Part shown: one piece after another, positions 1 through 8,109 of the stretch
Position numbering within the stretch: the stretch's first letter is position 1
How the letters are laid out: the number at the start of each line of letters is the position of its first letter
Source: Promicromonospora sukumoe
GTDB taxonomy: Bacteria > Actinomycetota > Actinomycetes > Actinomycetales > Cellulomonadaceae
NCBI RefSeq assembly: GCF_014137995.1
Contig: NZ_JACGWV010000001.1
Span: 248,001 to 312,000, forward strand
Direction of reading: 5' to 3'
DNA length: 64,000 nt
Position numbers and translations under genes: made by a program
The notes under the pieces: model-generated
The model's database searches: none
What the model saw: only the letters and a program-made list of their open reading frames with translations
What the model was told of the DNA's origin: nothing

Positions 1-144
1 TAAGGGGCCCGGCCTGTCCGGGTGCGGGTTGTGCAGAGTGTCGGTCGTGGCGGTGAGCAGCGCCTCGGCGATCATCTCGTCAGCGGCCGGGACCTGGTGC
101 GCAGTCTCACCGGACGCGGCGAGACGGCGGCTTGCAGGGGACAT
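1..144 (-). CDS. Unidentified protein, N-terminal 48 residues only (runs off left edge)
   Basis: An open frame enters the window from the left edge on the minus strand; its ATG is at 144. A good ribosome binding site (GAGGAG, five bases before the ATG) supports the start. The 48 visible residues begin MSPASRRLAASG and contain no stop, signal peptide or motif that I recognise. It is divergent from the DUF402 gene, so the roughly 130 bases between them hold both promoters. No function can be assigned from this fragment. Confidence 0.6.
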   Translation of the reverse strand, partial: MSPASRRLAASGETAHQVPAADEMIAEALLTATTDTLHNPHPDRPGPL

Positions 145-259
145 GAAGACTCCTCGTGGGGTCGACGGTTGAGCGGGAGAACCGTCGTCCCGGCATGCGC
201 GCGGTGCCGACGGTGGCCAGAGCGTAGTGCCCTCCGGTTACGCCCCGACGACGACTGGG

Positions 260-265
260 TAGGCT
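260..265 (+). promoter_or_regulatory. -10 element TAGGCT of the DUF402 gene
   Basis: TAGGCT (TANNNT class) ends seven bases before the ATG at 273, and no Shine-Dalgarno sequence precedes that ATG. The spacing predicts transcription starting at the A of the start codon, that is a leaderless mRNA. Confidence 0.6.
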
Positions 266-272
266 CCCGGAC

Positions 273-926
273 ATGTCTGCGCAACAACCTGCTGACCAGG
301 CCTTTTCGGCGTCGGAGCCGGTGCCTCGGCCGGCGCCCGAGCCGGCCTCGTTGCCGACGGTCCCGGGCACCCTCGTGGGCTGTCGCATGCGCAAGTGGGA
401 CGGCACCCCGCACTGGCGGTTCGACGCCCGGTACCTGGGGCGGGACGAGCACGGCGTGTGGCTCGGCTACCCGACCGGCATCCGGTTCAGCCGGCCCGGG
501 CGGGAGTACCGCACACGCAACCCCGGCGTCGTCCTCTTCGGCGAGGGCGGCTGGGTCGCGGACCTCTACCGCGGCCACCCGCGGGGCGTGCTGCTCTACA
601 TCGACCTCGCCACGGTGCCCGAGTGGCGCGCGGTGCCCGACGGCGGGCACGGGCGCCGCCCGGCCTTCGAGGTCTCCGCCGTCGACATGGACCTCGACGT
701 GCTGGCGATCCAGCCGGGTACCGAGCGGGCCCGGACGCAGGGCGAGTTCTTCGTCGACGACGAGGACGAGTTCGCCGAGCACACCGTCCGGTACGGGTAC
801 CCGGCGTCCGTGGTGGCGCAGGTGCGCGCGGACGCCGACGCCCTGCTCGCCGCGGTGAGCGCGGGGGAGCCGCCCTACGACGGCGCGACGGCGGACCGCT
901 GGTTCGCGGTGCTCGACGGGCTGTAG
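273..926 (+). CDS. DUF402 domain protein
   Basis: The 217-residue protein has a Pro/Ala-rich N-terminus of about 35 residues, then a compact beta-rich domain (roughly residues 40-190) of the DUF402/FomD-like family. Family-type features are the W-R-Y/F strands near the start (PHWRFDARYLG), an acidic cluster FVDDEDEF, and a C-terminal helix. Characterised relatives hydrolyse nucleotide conjugates or small phosphoanhydrides using acidic metal-binding residues; the substrate here is not predictable. It is a single gene, divergent from the left-edge gene and convergent with the siderophore reductase gene. The ATG at 273 is preferred because a -10 box sits seven bases upstream. Confidence 0.75.
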   Translation: MSAQQPADQAFSASEPVPRPAPEPASLPTVPGTLVGCRMRKWDGTPHWRFDARYLGRDEHGVWLGYPTGIRFSRPGREYRTRNPGVVLFGEGGWVADLYRGHPRGVLLYIDLATVPEWRAVPDGGHGRRPAFEVSAVDMDLDVLAIQPGTERARTQGEFFVDDEDEFAEHTVRYGYPASVVAQVRADADALLAAVSAGEPPYDGATADRWFAVLDGL

Positions 927-990
927 GGCCCGAAGCCGCGGGGGCGCGCTCACCGGCGGGCCCGCAGGCCCGCCCGTGGGCGGGAAGCGC

Positions 991-1791
991 TCAGTGCGCG
1001 GCGAGCACCAGGTCGTCCTGCTCGACGGCGGCCCGCCAGTCGGCCTTCTCGGCGCGCCAGTGCTCGTCGTCCCGGCCGCGGCGCCAGTAGCCCGACGCCG
1101 AGAGCAGCTCGCGCGGCACGCCCAGCGTCCCGCGCGCCCAGCGGCGCAGGTCGCGCACGCAGCCGGCCTCGCCGTGCAGGAACGTGTGGGGTGCGCCGTC
1201 GGGCAGCTCGGCGGCCTGCACGACGTCGGCGAGGTGCGCCCCGGCGGACCGGTGGACCCAGGTGAGGTGGAGGTTCGCCGCGCTGGTGATCTCCAGCTCC
1301 TCCGACGGGTCGGCGACCTCGACGAAGACGTGCGCCACGGCGCCGTCGGGCAGGGCCTCGCACGCGGCCGCGATGGCCGGGAGGGCGGACTCGTCGCCGG
1401 CCAGCAGGTGCCACGGGGCCTCGGGGGACGGGGCGTAGTCGCCGCCCGGGCCCACGAAGGCGACCTCGTCACCCGGCTGGACACGCTGCGCCCAGGGACC
1501 GCCGTAGCCGACGTCGCCGTGCGTGACGATGTCGATGTCCCAGCCGGACTCCGTCACGGTGCGGATGGTGTAGGTGCGCAGCACGGGTCGGCCCTCGGGC
1601 TCGGCCGGCTCGGCCATGACCAGCTTGATGTAGCGGTCGGGGAACGGCGTGGGGTCGACGTCGGCCAGCGCCTCACCACCGATCGACACCCGGATCATGT
1701 GCGGCGTGAGCTGCCGGACCGCCGTGACGGTCGCCGTGGTGCGGGTGCCCCTGCGGGGCCGGTCGGTGGGGGCGCTGGAGGTCTGAGACAT
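991..1791 (-). CDS. Siderophore-interacting FAD/NAD(P)H reductase
   Basis: This 266-residue cytoplasmic flavoprotein belongs to the ViuB/SIP family, which reduces ferric siderophores to release iron in the cell. Visible features are the FAD-binding RTYTIR motif (about residue 82), the GPWAQRVQPGD segment following the FAD site, a Rossmann-type NAD(P)H domain beginning LLAGDESALPAIAAAC, and the C-terminal GYWRRG motif typical of the family. The full family length is present. An IdeR/DtxR-type box overlaps the promoter and almost touches the start codon, so repression by iron-loaded regulator is expected. No siderophore synthesis or transport gene is adjacent. Confidence 0.9.
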   Translation of the reverse strand: MSQTSSAPTDRPRRGTRTTATVTAVRQLTPHMIRVSIGGEALADVDPTPFPDRYIKLVMAEPAEPEGRPVLRTYTIRTVTESGWDIDIVTHGDVGYGGPWAQRVQPGDEVAFVGPGGDYAPSPEAPWHLLAGDESALPAIAAACEALPDGAVAHVFVEVADPSEELEITSAANLHLTWVHRSAGAHLADVVQAAELPDGAPHTFLHGEAGCVRDLRRWARGTLGVPRELLSASGYWRRGRDDEHWRAEKADWRAAVEQDDLVLAAH

Positions 1792-1793
1792 GG

Positions 1794-1812
1794 TGAGGCA
1801 AGCCTAACCTCG
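1794..1812 (-). promoter_or_regulatory. IdeR/DtxR iron box over the promoter of the siderophore reductase
   Basis: Read on the minus strand the 19 bases are CGAGGTTAGGCTTGCCTCA, matching 14 of 19 positions of the actinobacterial iron-box consensus TTAGGTTAGGCTAACCTAA. The box contains the -10 hexamer TAGGCT (1801-1806), which ends nine bases before the ATG at 1791. Binding would therefore occlude the promoter and start site directly. Confidence 0.8.
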
Positions 1813-1946
1813 CGTGCGTCCGGTCGCCGGTGTGGCGTGCGTCACTGGCTGAAACGTCGGTGCGGCCCCCTCCGGACACGCCGCTAGCGCTGCGCCACGT
1901 GCCTACCATTGGCCCGTTGTCGAACTCTTCTGTCAGGAGCCTGGTC

Positions 1947-3113
1947 GTGAAGATCGCTGTTGTCGGTACGGGGTATGTCGGGTTGTCGAACGCGGTCCTG
2001 CTCGCGCAGCACCATCAGGTCGTCGCCCTGGACGTGGACCCGGACAAGGTAGCCCTGGTCAACGACCGGAAGTCGCCGATCGTGGACACCGAGCTGGAGC
2101 AGTACCTCGCCGAGGTCGACCTGAACCTGACCGCGACCCTGGACAAGAACGCCGCGTACGCGGGTGCGGGGGTGGTGGTGATCGCGACGCCGACGAACTA
2201 CGACGAGGAGTCCAACTTCTTCGACACCTCCTCGGTGGAGACCGTGATCACGGACGTCCTGGCGACCACGCCCGAGGCGACGATCGTGATCAAGTCGACG
2301 ATCCCGGTCGGGTTCACGCAGCGGATGCGCCAGGAGCACCCCGGGGCCGCGATCGTGTTCTCCCCGGAGTTCCTGCGTGAGGGTCGTGCCCTGTACGACA
2401 ACCTGCACCCCTCCCGGATCGTGGTGGGTGACCGGTCCGCCCGTGGCAAGCAGTTCGCCGACCTGCTGCTGGAGGGCGCCCTGTCCAAGGACGTCCCGAT
2501 CCTGCTGACGGACCCGACCGAGGCGGAGGCGATCAAGCTGTTCGCCAACACCTACCTCGCGCTACGGGTCGCGTACTTCAACGAGCTGGACACCTACGCC
2601 GCCACCCACGGGCTGGACACCGCGCAGATCATCGAGGGCGTCGGCCTGGACCCGAGGATCGGGTCGCACTACAACAACCCGTCCTTCGGGTACGGGGGGT
2701 ACTGCCTGCCCAAGGACACCAAGCAGCTCCTGGCGAACTACGCCGACGTGCCGCAGAACCTGATCAACGCGGTCGTGGACGCCAACACCACCCGCAAGGA
2801 CTTCGTCGCCGCGGACATCCTGCGCCGCGAGCCGAAGACCGTGGGCGTGTACCGGCTGGTCATGAAGTCCGGGTCGGACAACTTCCGGGCCTCGTCCATT
2901 CAGGGCATCATGAAGCGGATCAAGGCCAAGGGCATCGAGGTCATCGTCCACGAGCCCACCCTCGAAGAGGACGAGTTCTACTCCAGCGAGGTCGTGCGCG
3001 ACCTGGACGCGTTCAAGGCCCGCGCGGACGTGATCATCGCCAACCGGCGTACCGAGGCCCTGGACGACGTCGCCGACAAGGTCTACACCCGCGACATCTA
3101 CGGACGGGACTGA
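1947..3113 (+). CDS. ugd: UDP-glucose 6-dehydrogenase
   Basis: The 388-residue enzyme oxidises UDP-glucose to UDP-glucuronate with two NAD+. The N-terminal Rossmann motif is VGTGYVGL. The catalytic cysteine region is [15 protein letters not shown], and the STIPVGFT and FSPEFLREG motifs are typical of the family. A GTG at 1947 is chosen over an in-frame codon at 1830 because AGGAG lies seven bases upstream and the Rossmann fold starts at once; the length then equals the usual 388 residues. It is followed after three bases by rmlB, so the two are co-transcribed and supply nucleotide sugars to the surface polysaccharide locus. Confidence 0.95.
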   Translation: MKIAVVGTGYVGLSNAVLLAQHHQVVALDVDPDKVALVNDRKSPIVDTELEQYLAEVDLNLTATLDKNAAYAGAGVVVIATPTNYDEESNFFDTSSVETVITDVLATTPEATIVIKSTIPVGFTQRMRQEHPGAAIVFSPEFLREGRALYDNLHPSRIVVGDRSARGKQFADLLLEGALSKDVPILLTDPTEAEAIKLFANTYLALRVAYFNELDTYAATHGLDTAQIIEGVGLDPRIGSHYNNPSFGYGGYCLPKDTKQLLANYADVPQNLINAVVDANTTRKDFVAADILRREPKTVGVYRLVMKSGSDNFRASSIQGIMKRIKAKGIEVIVHEPTLEEDEFYSSEVVRDLDAFKARADVIIANRRTEALDDVADKVYTRDIYGRD

Positions 3114-4112
<999 letters not shown>

Positions 4113-4123
4113 CTCGTCCCGCC

Positions 4124-4244
4124 GAGGTAGAACTGCAGCGAGATAGAACTGCAGCGAGATAGAACCGCAGCACACGCTGAGGTTCTATCTCGCTGCGGTT
4201 CTACTTCGCCAGGGTTCTATCTCGCCAGGGTTCTACTTCGGCGG
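4124..4244. repeat. Palindromic array of seven 16-bp units between rmlB and rmlC
   Basis: Three direct copies of a 16-bp unit, GAGRTAGAACYGCAGC, lie at 4124-4171. After nine bases (4172-4180) come four inverted copies, GGTTCTAYYTCGCYRG-like, at 4181-4244. The innermost arms (4151-4166 and 4181-4196) are perfectly complementary. The last unit contains the rmlC stop codon at 4233-4235. The position between two converging genes suggests a bidirectional terminator; the exact 16-base periodicity is unusual for one. Confidence 0.85.
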
Positions 4245-4853
4245 GTTGAGGGCGAGGAAGGCGTCGACCTGTTCCTGGGTGGGGAGGAGGCCCTGGGCCT
4301 CGGCCTCCTTGAGGGTGGGGGCCGCCTCGTCCTTGTCCGAGAGGAGCGGCTTGAGGGGGGTGCCGTCGCGGGCCGTGGTGGGCCAGGCGATGGCGAGGTC
4401 CTCGTCGAGGGGGTGGATGCCGTGCTCCCGGCCCGGGGCGTAGCCGGCTGAGCAGAGGTACAGGACCGTCGAGCTGTCCTCCAGGGACATGAACGCGTGG
4501 CCCAGGCCCTCGGACAGGTAGACGGCGCGGCGGTCGACGTCGTCCAGGAGGACGGCGTCCCACGTGCCGAAGGTGGGCGAGCCCACGCGGATGTCGACGA
4601 CGACGTCGAGCACCGCGCCGCTCAGGCACATGACGTACTTGGCCTGGCTGGGCGGCACGTCGGCGAAGTGGACGCCCCGGACCACTCCGGCGGCCGAGAC
4701 GGAGCAGTTGGCCTGCTGCAGGTCGAACGCGTGCCCGACGGCGTCGGCGAACGGGCCGGCCTTGAAGGCCTCCAGGAAGAGCCCGCGGGGGTCCCCGAAC
4801 TGCTTCGGCGTGATCTCGAACGCGCCGGGCACTGCCAGCTCGCGGTACTCCAT
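4233..4853 (-). CDS. rmlC: dTDP-4-dehydrorhamnose 3,5-epimerase
   Basis: The 206-residue cupin epimerises dTDP-4-keto-6-deoxyglucose at C3 and C5. The catalytic histidine lies in VVRGVHFAD, and conserved family segments QAKYV, LDVVVDIRVGSPTFG, and YLSEGLGHAFMSLED follow. The ATG at 4853 has an AGGAG nearby upstream and matches the usual family start. It is divergent from rmlD, with 54 bases between the two starts. The 3' end is embedded in the 16-bp palindromic array. Confidence 0.95.
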   Translation of the reverse strand: MEYRELAVPGAFEITPKQFGDPRGLFLEAFKAGPFADAVGHAFDLQQANCSVSAAGVVRGVHFADVPPSQAKYVMCLSGAVLDVVVDIRVGSPTFGTWDAVLLDDVDRRAVYLSEGLGHAFMSLEDSSTVLYLCSAGYAPGREHGIHPLDEDLAIAWPTTARDGTPLKPLLSDKDEAAPTLKEAEAQGLLPTQEQVDAFLALNPPK

Positions 4854-4895
4854 GAGGCTCCTCGCGTGGTTCGTCGTCGGCCCTGCGGCCCTGGT

Positions 4896-4901
4896 TAGGA
4901 T
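4896..4901 (+). promoter_or_regulatory. -10 element TAGGAT of rmlD
   Basis: TAGGAT ends six bases before the GTG at 4908, with no ribosome binding site between. This predicts a leaderless transcript and supports GTG 4908 as the start. Confidence 0.6.
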
Positions 4902-4907
4902 CCTAGG

Positions 4908-5774
4908 GTGACCAGCGGACAGAGCACGGTGCAGCGGTGGGTGGTCTTCGGCGCGGCGGGGATGCTCGGCCAGGACATGGTGGACGCCGCCCGGGCGGCG
5001 GGGCACGAGGTGACCGGCCTGCGCCGGTCCGACGTCGACATCACCGACGCGTCGGCGGTGCTCGACGCGGTGGCGGGCCACGACGTCGTCGTCAACTGCG
5101 CGGGCTGGACCGCCGTCGACGACGCCGAGACGCACGAGCCCGAGGCGTTCGCCGCGAACGCGACGGGACCCGCGCACCTCGCGCGCGCCGCCGCGGCGTC
5201 GGGCGCGCGGCTGGTCCACGTGTCCACGGACTACGTGTTCGACGGCGTCGCGACCGAGCCGTACGCGGAGGACGCGCCGGTGGACCCCCGCTCGGCCTAC
5301 GGGCGCACCAAGGCGGCCGGCGAGTGGGCAGTGCGCGCGCTCGCCCCCGACGCCCTGGTGGTCCGCACGGCCTGGCTCTACGGCGCGGGCGGCAAGTGCT
5401 TCCCGAAGACCATCGCGCGGGTGGCGGGGGAGCGCGACCGGCTCAGCGTCGTGGACGACCAGACCGGTCAGCCCACCTGGACCGCCGACCTGGCCGACCT
5501 CGTCGTGCGGCTCCTCGCCGCGGGCGCGCCCGGCGGGCTGTACCACGGCACGTCGTCGGGCCGGGTGACGTGGCACGGGTTCGCGCGCGAGGTGGTGGCG
5601 GCCGCCGGGCTGACGACGCCGGTGGACCCGACGACGAGCGCCGCCTACCAGCTTCCCGCGCCCCGGCCGACGTTCTCGGTGCTGGGGCACGACCGCTTCC
5701 GGGAGGTCGGTGTGGAGCCGATCGGCGACTGGGCGGACCGCTGGAAGACCGCGGCGCCGGTGGTGCTGGCCTGA
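4908..5774 (+). CDS. rmlD: dTDP-4-dehydrorhamnose reductase
   Basis: The 288-residue SDR enzyme performs the last, NAD(P)H-dependent step of dTDP-L-rhamnose synthesis. It shows the GAAGMLGQDM nucleotide-binding motif near residue 15, the NCAGWTAVDDAE segment, VHVSTDYVFDG, and YGRTKAAGE with the catalytic Tyr-Lys pair. RTAWLYG and QTGQPTWTADLA are further family hallmarks. It converges with rmlA, the stops being only 26 bases apart, so the four rhamnose genes are clustered in three transcription units. Confidence 0.95.
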   Translation: MTSGQSTVQRWVVFGAAGMLGQDMVDAARAAGHEVTGLRRSDVDITDASAVLDAVAGHDVVVNCAGWTAVDDAETHEPEAFAANATGPAHLARAAAASGARLVHVSTDYVFDGVATEPYAEDAPVDPRSAYGRTKAAGEWAVRALAPDALVVRTAWLYGAGGKCFPKTIARVAGERDRLSVVDDQTGQPTWTADLADLVVRLLAAGAPGGLYHGTSSGRVTWHGFAREVVAAAGLTTPVDPTTSAAYQLPAPRPTFSVLGHDRFREVGVEPIGDWADRWKTAAPVVLA

Positions 5775-5799
5775 GCGGGTCGGGCCCCGGCCCCCGACG

Positions 5800-6663
5800 T
5801 CAGGCTTCCAGCAGGCCCAGCAGGTAGGTGCCGTAGCCCGACTTGGTGAGCTTCTCCGCCCGGGTGCGCAGGTCGTCGTCCGACAGGAAGCCGCGGCGCC
5901 ACGCGACCTCCTCCGGGGCGCCGATCTTCAGCCCCTGCCGCCGCTCGATGGTGCGGACGTAGTCTGAGGCCTCCAGCAGCGAGTCGAAGGTCCCGGTGTC
6001 GAGCCAGGCGGTGCCGCGGGGCAGCACCTCGACCTGGAGCCGGCCCTGGCTCAGGTACTCGGCGTTGACGTCGGTGATCTCGTACTCGCCGCGCGCCGAC
6101 GGCTTGAGGTTCTTGGCGATCTCCACGACGTCGTTGTCGTAGAAGTACAGGCCGGGTACGGCGTAGCTGGACCGGGGGTGGGCCGGCTTCTCCTCCAGGG
6201 AGAGCGCCGTGCCGTGCTCGTCGAACTCGACCACGCCGTAGGCGGTGGGGTCGGCGACGCGGTAGGCGAAGACCGCGCCCCCGTCGAGGTCGGCGAACCG
6301 GGTGAGCTGCTGGCCCAGGCCGGGGCCGTAGAAGATGTTGTCGCCCAGCACGAGGGCGACGGACTCGTCGCCGAGGAACTCCTCGCCGAGCACGAACGCC
6401 TGGGCGAGGCCGTCGGGCGAGGGCTGTGTCGTGTAGCTGATCGAGATGCCGAACTGGGAGCCGTCGCCGAGGAGCCGATGGAACTGTTCGGCGTCGTGCG
6501 GGGTCGTGATGACCAGGATGTCGTCGATCCCGGCCAGGATCAGCGTCGAGAGCGGGTAGTAGATCATCGGCTTGTCGTAGACGGGAACGAGCTGCTTGCT
6601 GATGCCCTGGGTGATCGGGTGCAGCCGCGTTCCTGAGCCGCCGGCCAGAATGATTCCGCGCAT
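5800..6663 (-). CDS. rmlA: Glucose-1-phosphate thymidylyltransferase
   Basis: The 287-residue nucleotidyltransferase joins glucose-1-phosphate and dTTP, the first step to dTDP-rhamnose. The N-terminal signature [11 protein letters not shown] is at residues 8-18, followed by [25 protein letters not shown] and the [17 protein letters not shown] segment. The ATG at 6663 gives the classical MRGIILAGG start. It completes the dTDP-rhamnose pathway with the neighbouring rmlB, rmlC and rmlD. Confidence 0.95.
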   Translation of the reverse strand: MRGIILAGGSGTRLHPITQGISKQLVPVYDKPMIYYPLSTLILAGIDDILVITTPHDAEQFHRLLGDGSQFGISISYTTQPSPDGLAQAFVLGEEFLGDESVALVLGDNIFYGPGLGQQLTRFADLDGGAVFAYRVADPTAYGVVEFDEHGTALSLEEKPAHPRSSYAVPGLYFYDNDVVEIAKNLKPSARGEYEITDVNAEYLSQGRLQVEVLPRGTAWLDTGTFDSLLEASDYVRTIERRQGLKIGAPEEVAWRRGFLSDDDLRTRAEKLTKSGYGTYLLGLLEA

Positions 6664-6759
6664 GTGCCGGATCTTCCCATGCCTGGCGCGGCCGGTGGGG
6701 TTGAAACCCGGTGGGCGCCGAAAGGCGACCACGGGGCTTTTTGGGACACTTCGGGCGCG

Positions 6760-6805
6760 GGGTGAATGCCGGGTGATCTCTTGCCCGGGGTGATGCGGCG
6801 CGGGC
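6760..6805 (-). pseudogene. Possible relic of a WbuB-like glycosyltransferase N-terminus upstream of the first LCP gene
   Basis: These 46 bases align without gaps to 25041-25086, inside the GT4 gene at 23922-25232, with 34 of 46 identical. Read in the same frame, the minus strand gives [13 protein letters not shown] against PHYPSGKITHYSP in the intact gene. Both copies lie upstream of closely related LCP genes, so a segmental duplication followed by loss of the transferase would explain the match. It is short, and chance or a shared regulatory sequence is not excluded. Confidence 0.35.
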
Positions 6806-6823
6806 CTCTCGCGAGGTAGTCAC

Positions 6824-7906
6824 GTGGGTATGCATGGACCCGAAGGAGTCAGCGACCTCCTCACCGCCCCGAGCCCCGCCGAACCCGAGCCGACCCCTGC
6901 GCGCGGTCGTCGCCGCCGGGGCAAGGGATTCGTCGCGATGGTGGTCGTCGGTGCCCTGGTCCTCGTCGGCGCCAGCGGGGCCATGGCCTTCTTCGGCTAC
7001 AAGATCTCCCTCGACGAGCGGATCGAGCGCATCGAGGACCCGTTCGCCGACATCGACGACGCGTCCCGCCCCGCGCCGGCGCCCGTCGAGGGCATCGCCG
7101 CGCCGGTCAACATCCTGGCGCTCGGCTCCGACAGCCGGATCTCGGCGGGCGACCCGTCCGCCTGGGAGTACGGGGCCCAGCGCACCGACGCGATCCTGCT
7201 GCTGCACCTGTCGGGCGACCGGAAGTCGGCCGCCGCGATCTCGATCCCGCGCGACTCGTGGGTGGACATCCCCGGCTTCGGCGAGGGCAAGATCAACGCC
7301 GCGTTCTCCTACGGCGGCCCGGGCCTGTTGATCCAGACGGTCGAGGAGCTGACGGGGGTGCGGATCGACCACTTCGCGGTGAGCGACTTCGAGTCCTTCA
7401 CGACCCTCACCGACACCCTCGGGGGCGTCGAGATCAACGTGCCCGACGGCGCCGGCGGCTCGGTGGAGCAAAAGATGAACGGCGCGGAGGCGCTCGAGTT
7501 CACGCGCGAGCGGTACGAGCTCGCGAACGGCGACTTCGACCGCGTGCAGCGGCAGCAGGCCTGGATGCGGGCCATCGCCACGAAGGCGACCGAGGACAAG
7601 AGCGACCTGCTGAAGATGTCCCAGTTCCTGGAGGCGGCGGTCAAGGCCGTGGCGGTCGACCCGGACCTGACCGTCGACAAGATGCTGGAGCTGGCGGTCA
7701 GTGCCAAGGACCTCTCCACGAACAACATCACGTTCCTGACCGCGCCCTACGCGGGCACCGGCCGCAGCGACGACGGGCAGTCCATCGTGCTGCTCGACCG
7801 CAAGGCGCTCGACCCGCTCATGGCGGCGGTGGCGCGGGACGAGCTACCGGCCTACCTGGCGCAGGACCCGGGCGGGATCGACATGCTGTCCGACGTCGTG
7901 GAGTAG
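6824..7906 (+). CDS. LytR-CpsA-Psr (LCP) family glycopolymer transferase, copy 1
   Basis: The 360-residue protein has a basic cytoplasmic N-terminus, one membrane helix (about residues 37-58) and an extracytoplasmic LCP domain. LCP enzymes transfer undecaprenyl-linked glycopolymers to peptidoglycan. Catalytic-type motifs are LGSDSR, GAQRTDAI, SIPRDSWVDIP and the C-terminal RQQAWMRAI. It has no cysteine. It is very similar over the whole domain to the LCP protein at 25355, and the two bracket the polysaccharide operons. The start may be GTG 6824 or ATG 6830; a -10-like TAGTCA ends seven bases before the ATG, favouring 6830. Confidence 0.9.
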   Translation: MGMHGPEGVSDLLTAPSPAEPEPTPARGRRRRGKGFVAMVVVGALVLVGASGAMAFFGYKISLDERIERIEDPFADIDDASRPAPAPVEGIAAPVNILALGSDSRISAGDPSAWEYGAQRTDAILLLHLSGDRKSAAAISIPRDSWVDIPGFGEGKINAAFSYGGPGLLIQTVEELTGVRIDHFAVSDFESFTTLTDTLGGVEINVPDGAGGSVEQKMNGAEALEFTRERYELANGDFDRVQRQQAWMRAIATKATEDKSDLLKMSQFLEAAVKAVAVDPDLTVDKMLELAVSAKDLSTNNITFLTAPYAGTGRSDDGQSIVLLDRKALDPLMAAVARDELPAYLAQDPGGIDMLSDVVE

Positions 7907-7936
7907 TCGAGCGGGTGATGTTTTGGCCGTCCCGAT

Positions 7937-7982
7937 AATTGCCCGGGTGAATCTGCGCTCCTTTCACCCGCTATCGGCAATT
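7937..7982 (+). terminator. Imperfect stem-loop after the first LCP gene
   Basis: GGGTGAA (7945-7951) pairs with TTCACCC (7963-7969), and the outer AATTGC (7937-7942) pairs with GCAATT (7977-7982), with an internal bulge. It lies 31 bases after the LCP stop and upstream of the glycosyltransferase operon. The remaining sequence to 8109 shows no gene. Confidence 0.45.
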
Positions 7983-8109
7983 GAGGCGTATCGGCCGCTT
8001 GTAGCATCAGGTCACCAATGGCGCATCCCGAACTCCGGCACCTTACCTTTCGCGCCTGGCGGGTGCCCTTCTCACACTTTGCTTTCGGGCAGACAAGGAC
8101 ATTCTTGCC

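Noticed and set aside
1830..1946. Longer N-terminus for UDP-glucose dehydrogenase
   Set aside because: The added residues are not family-like, and GTG 1947 has an AGGAG at good spacing right before the Rossmann motif.
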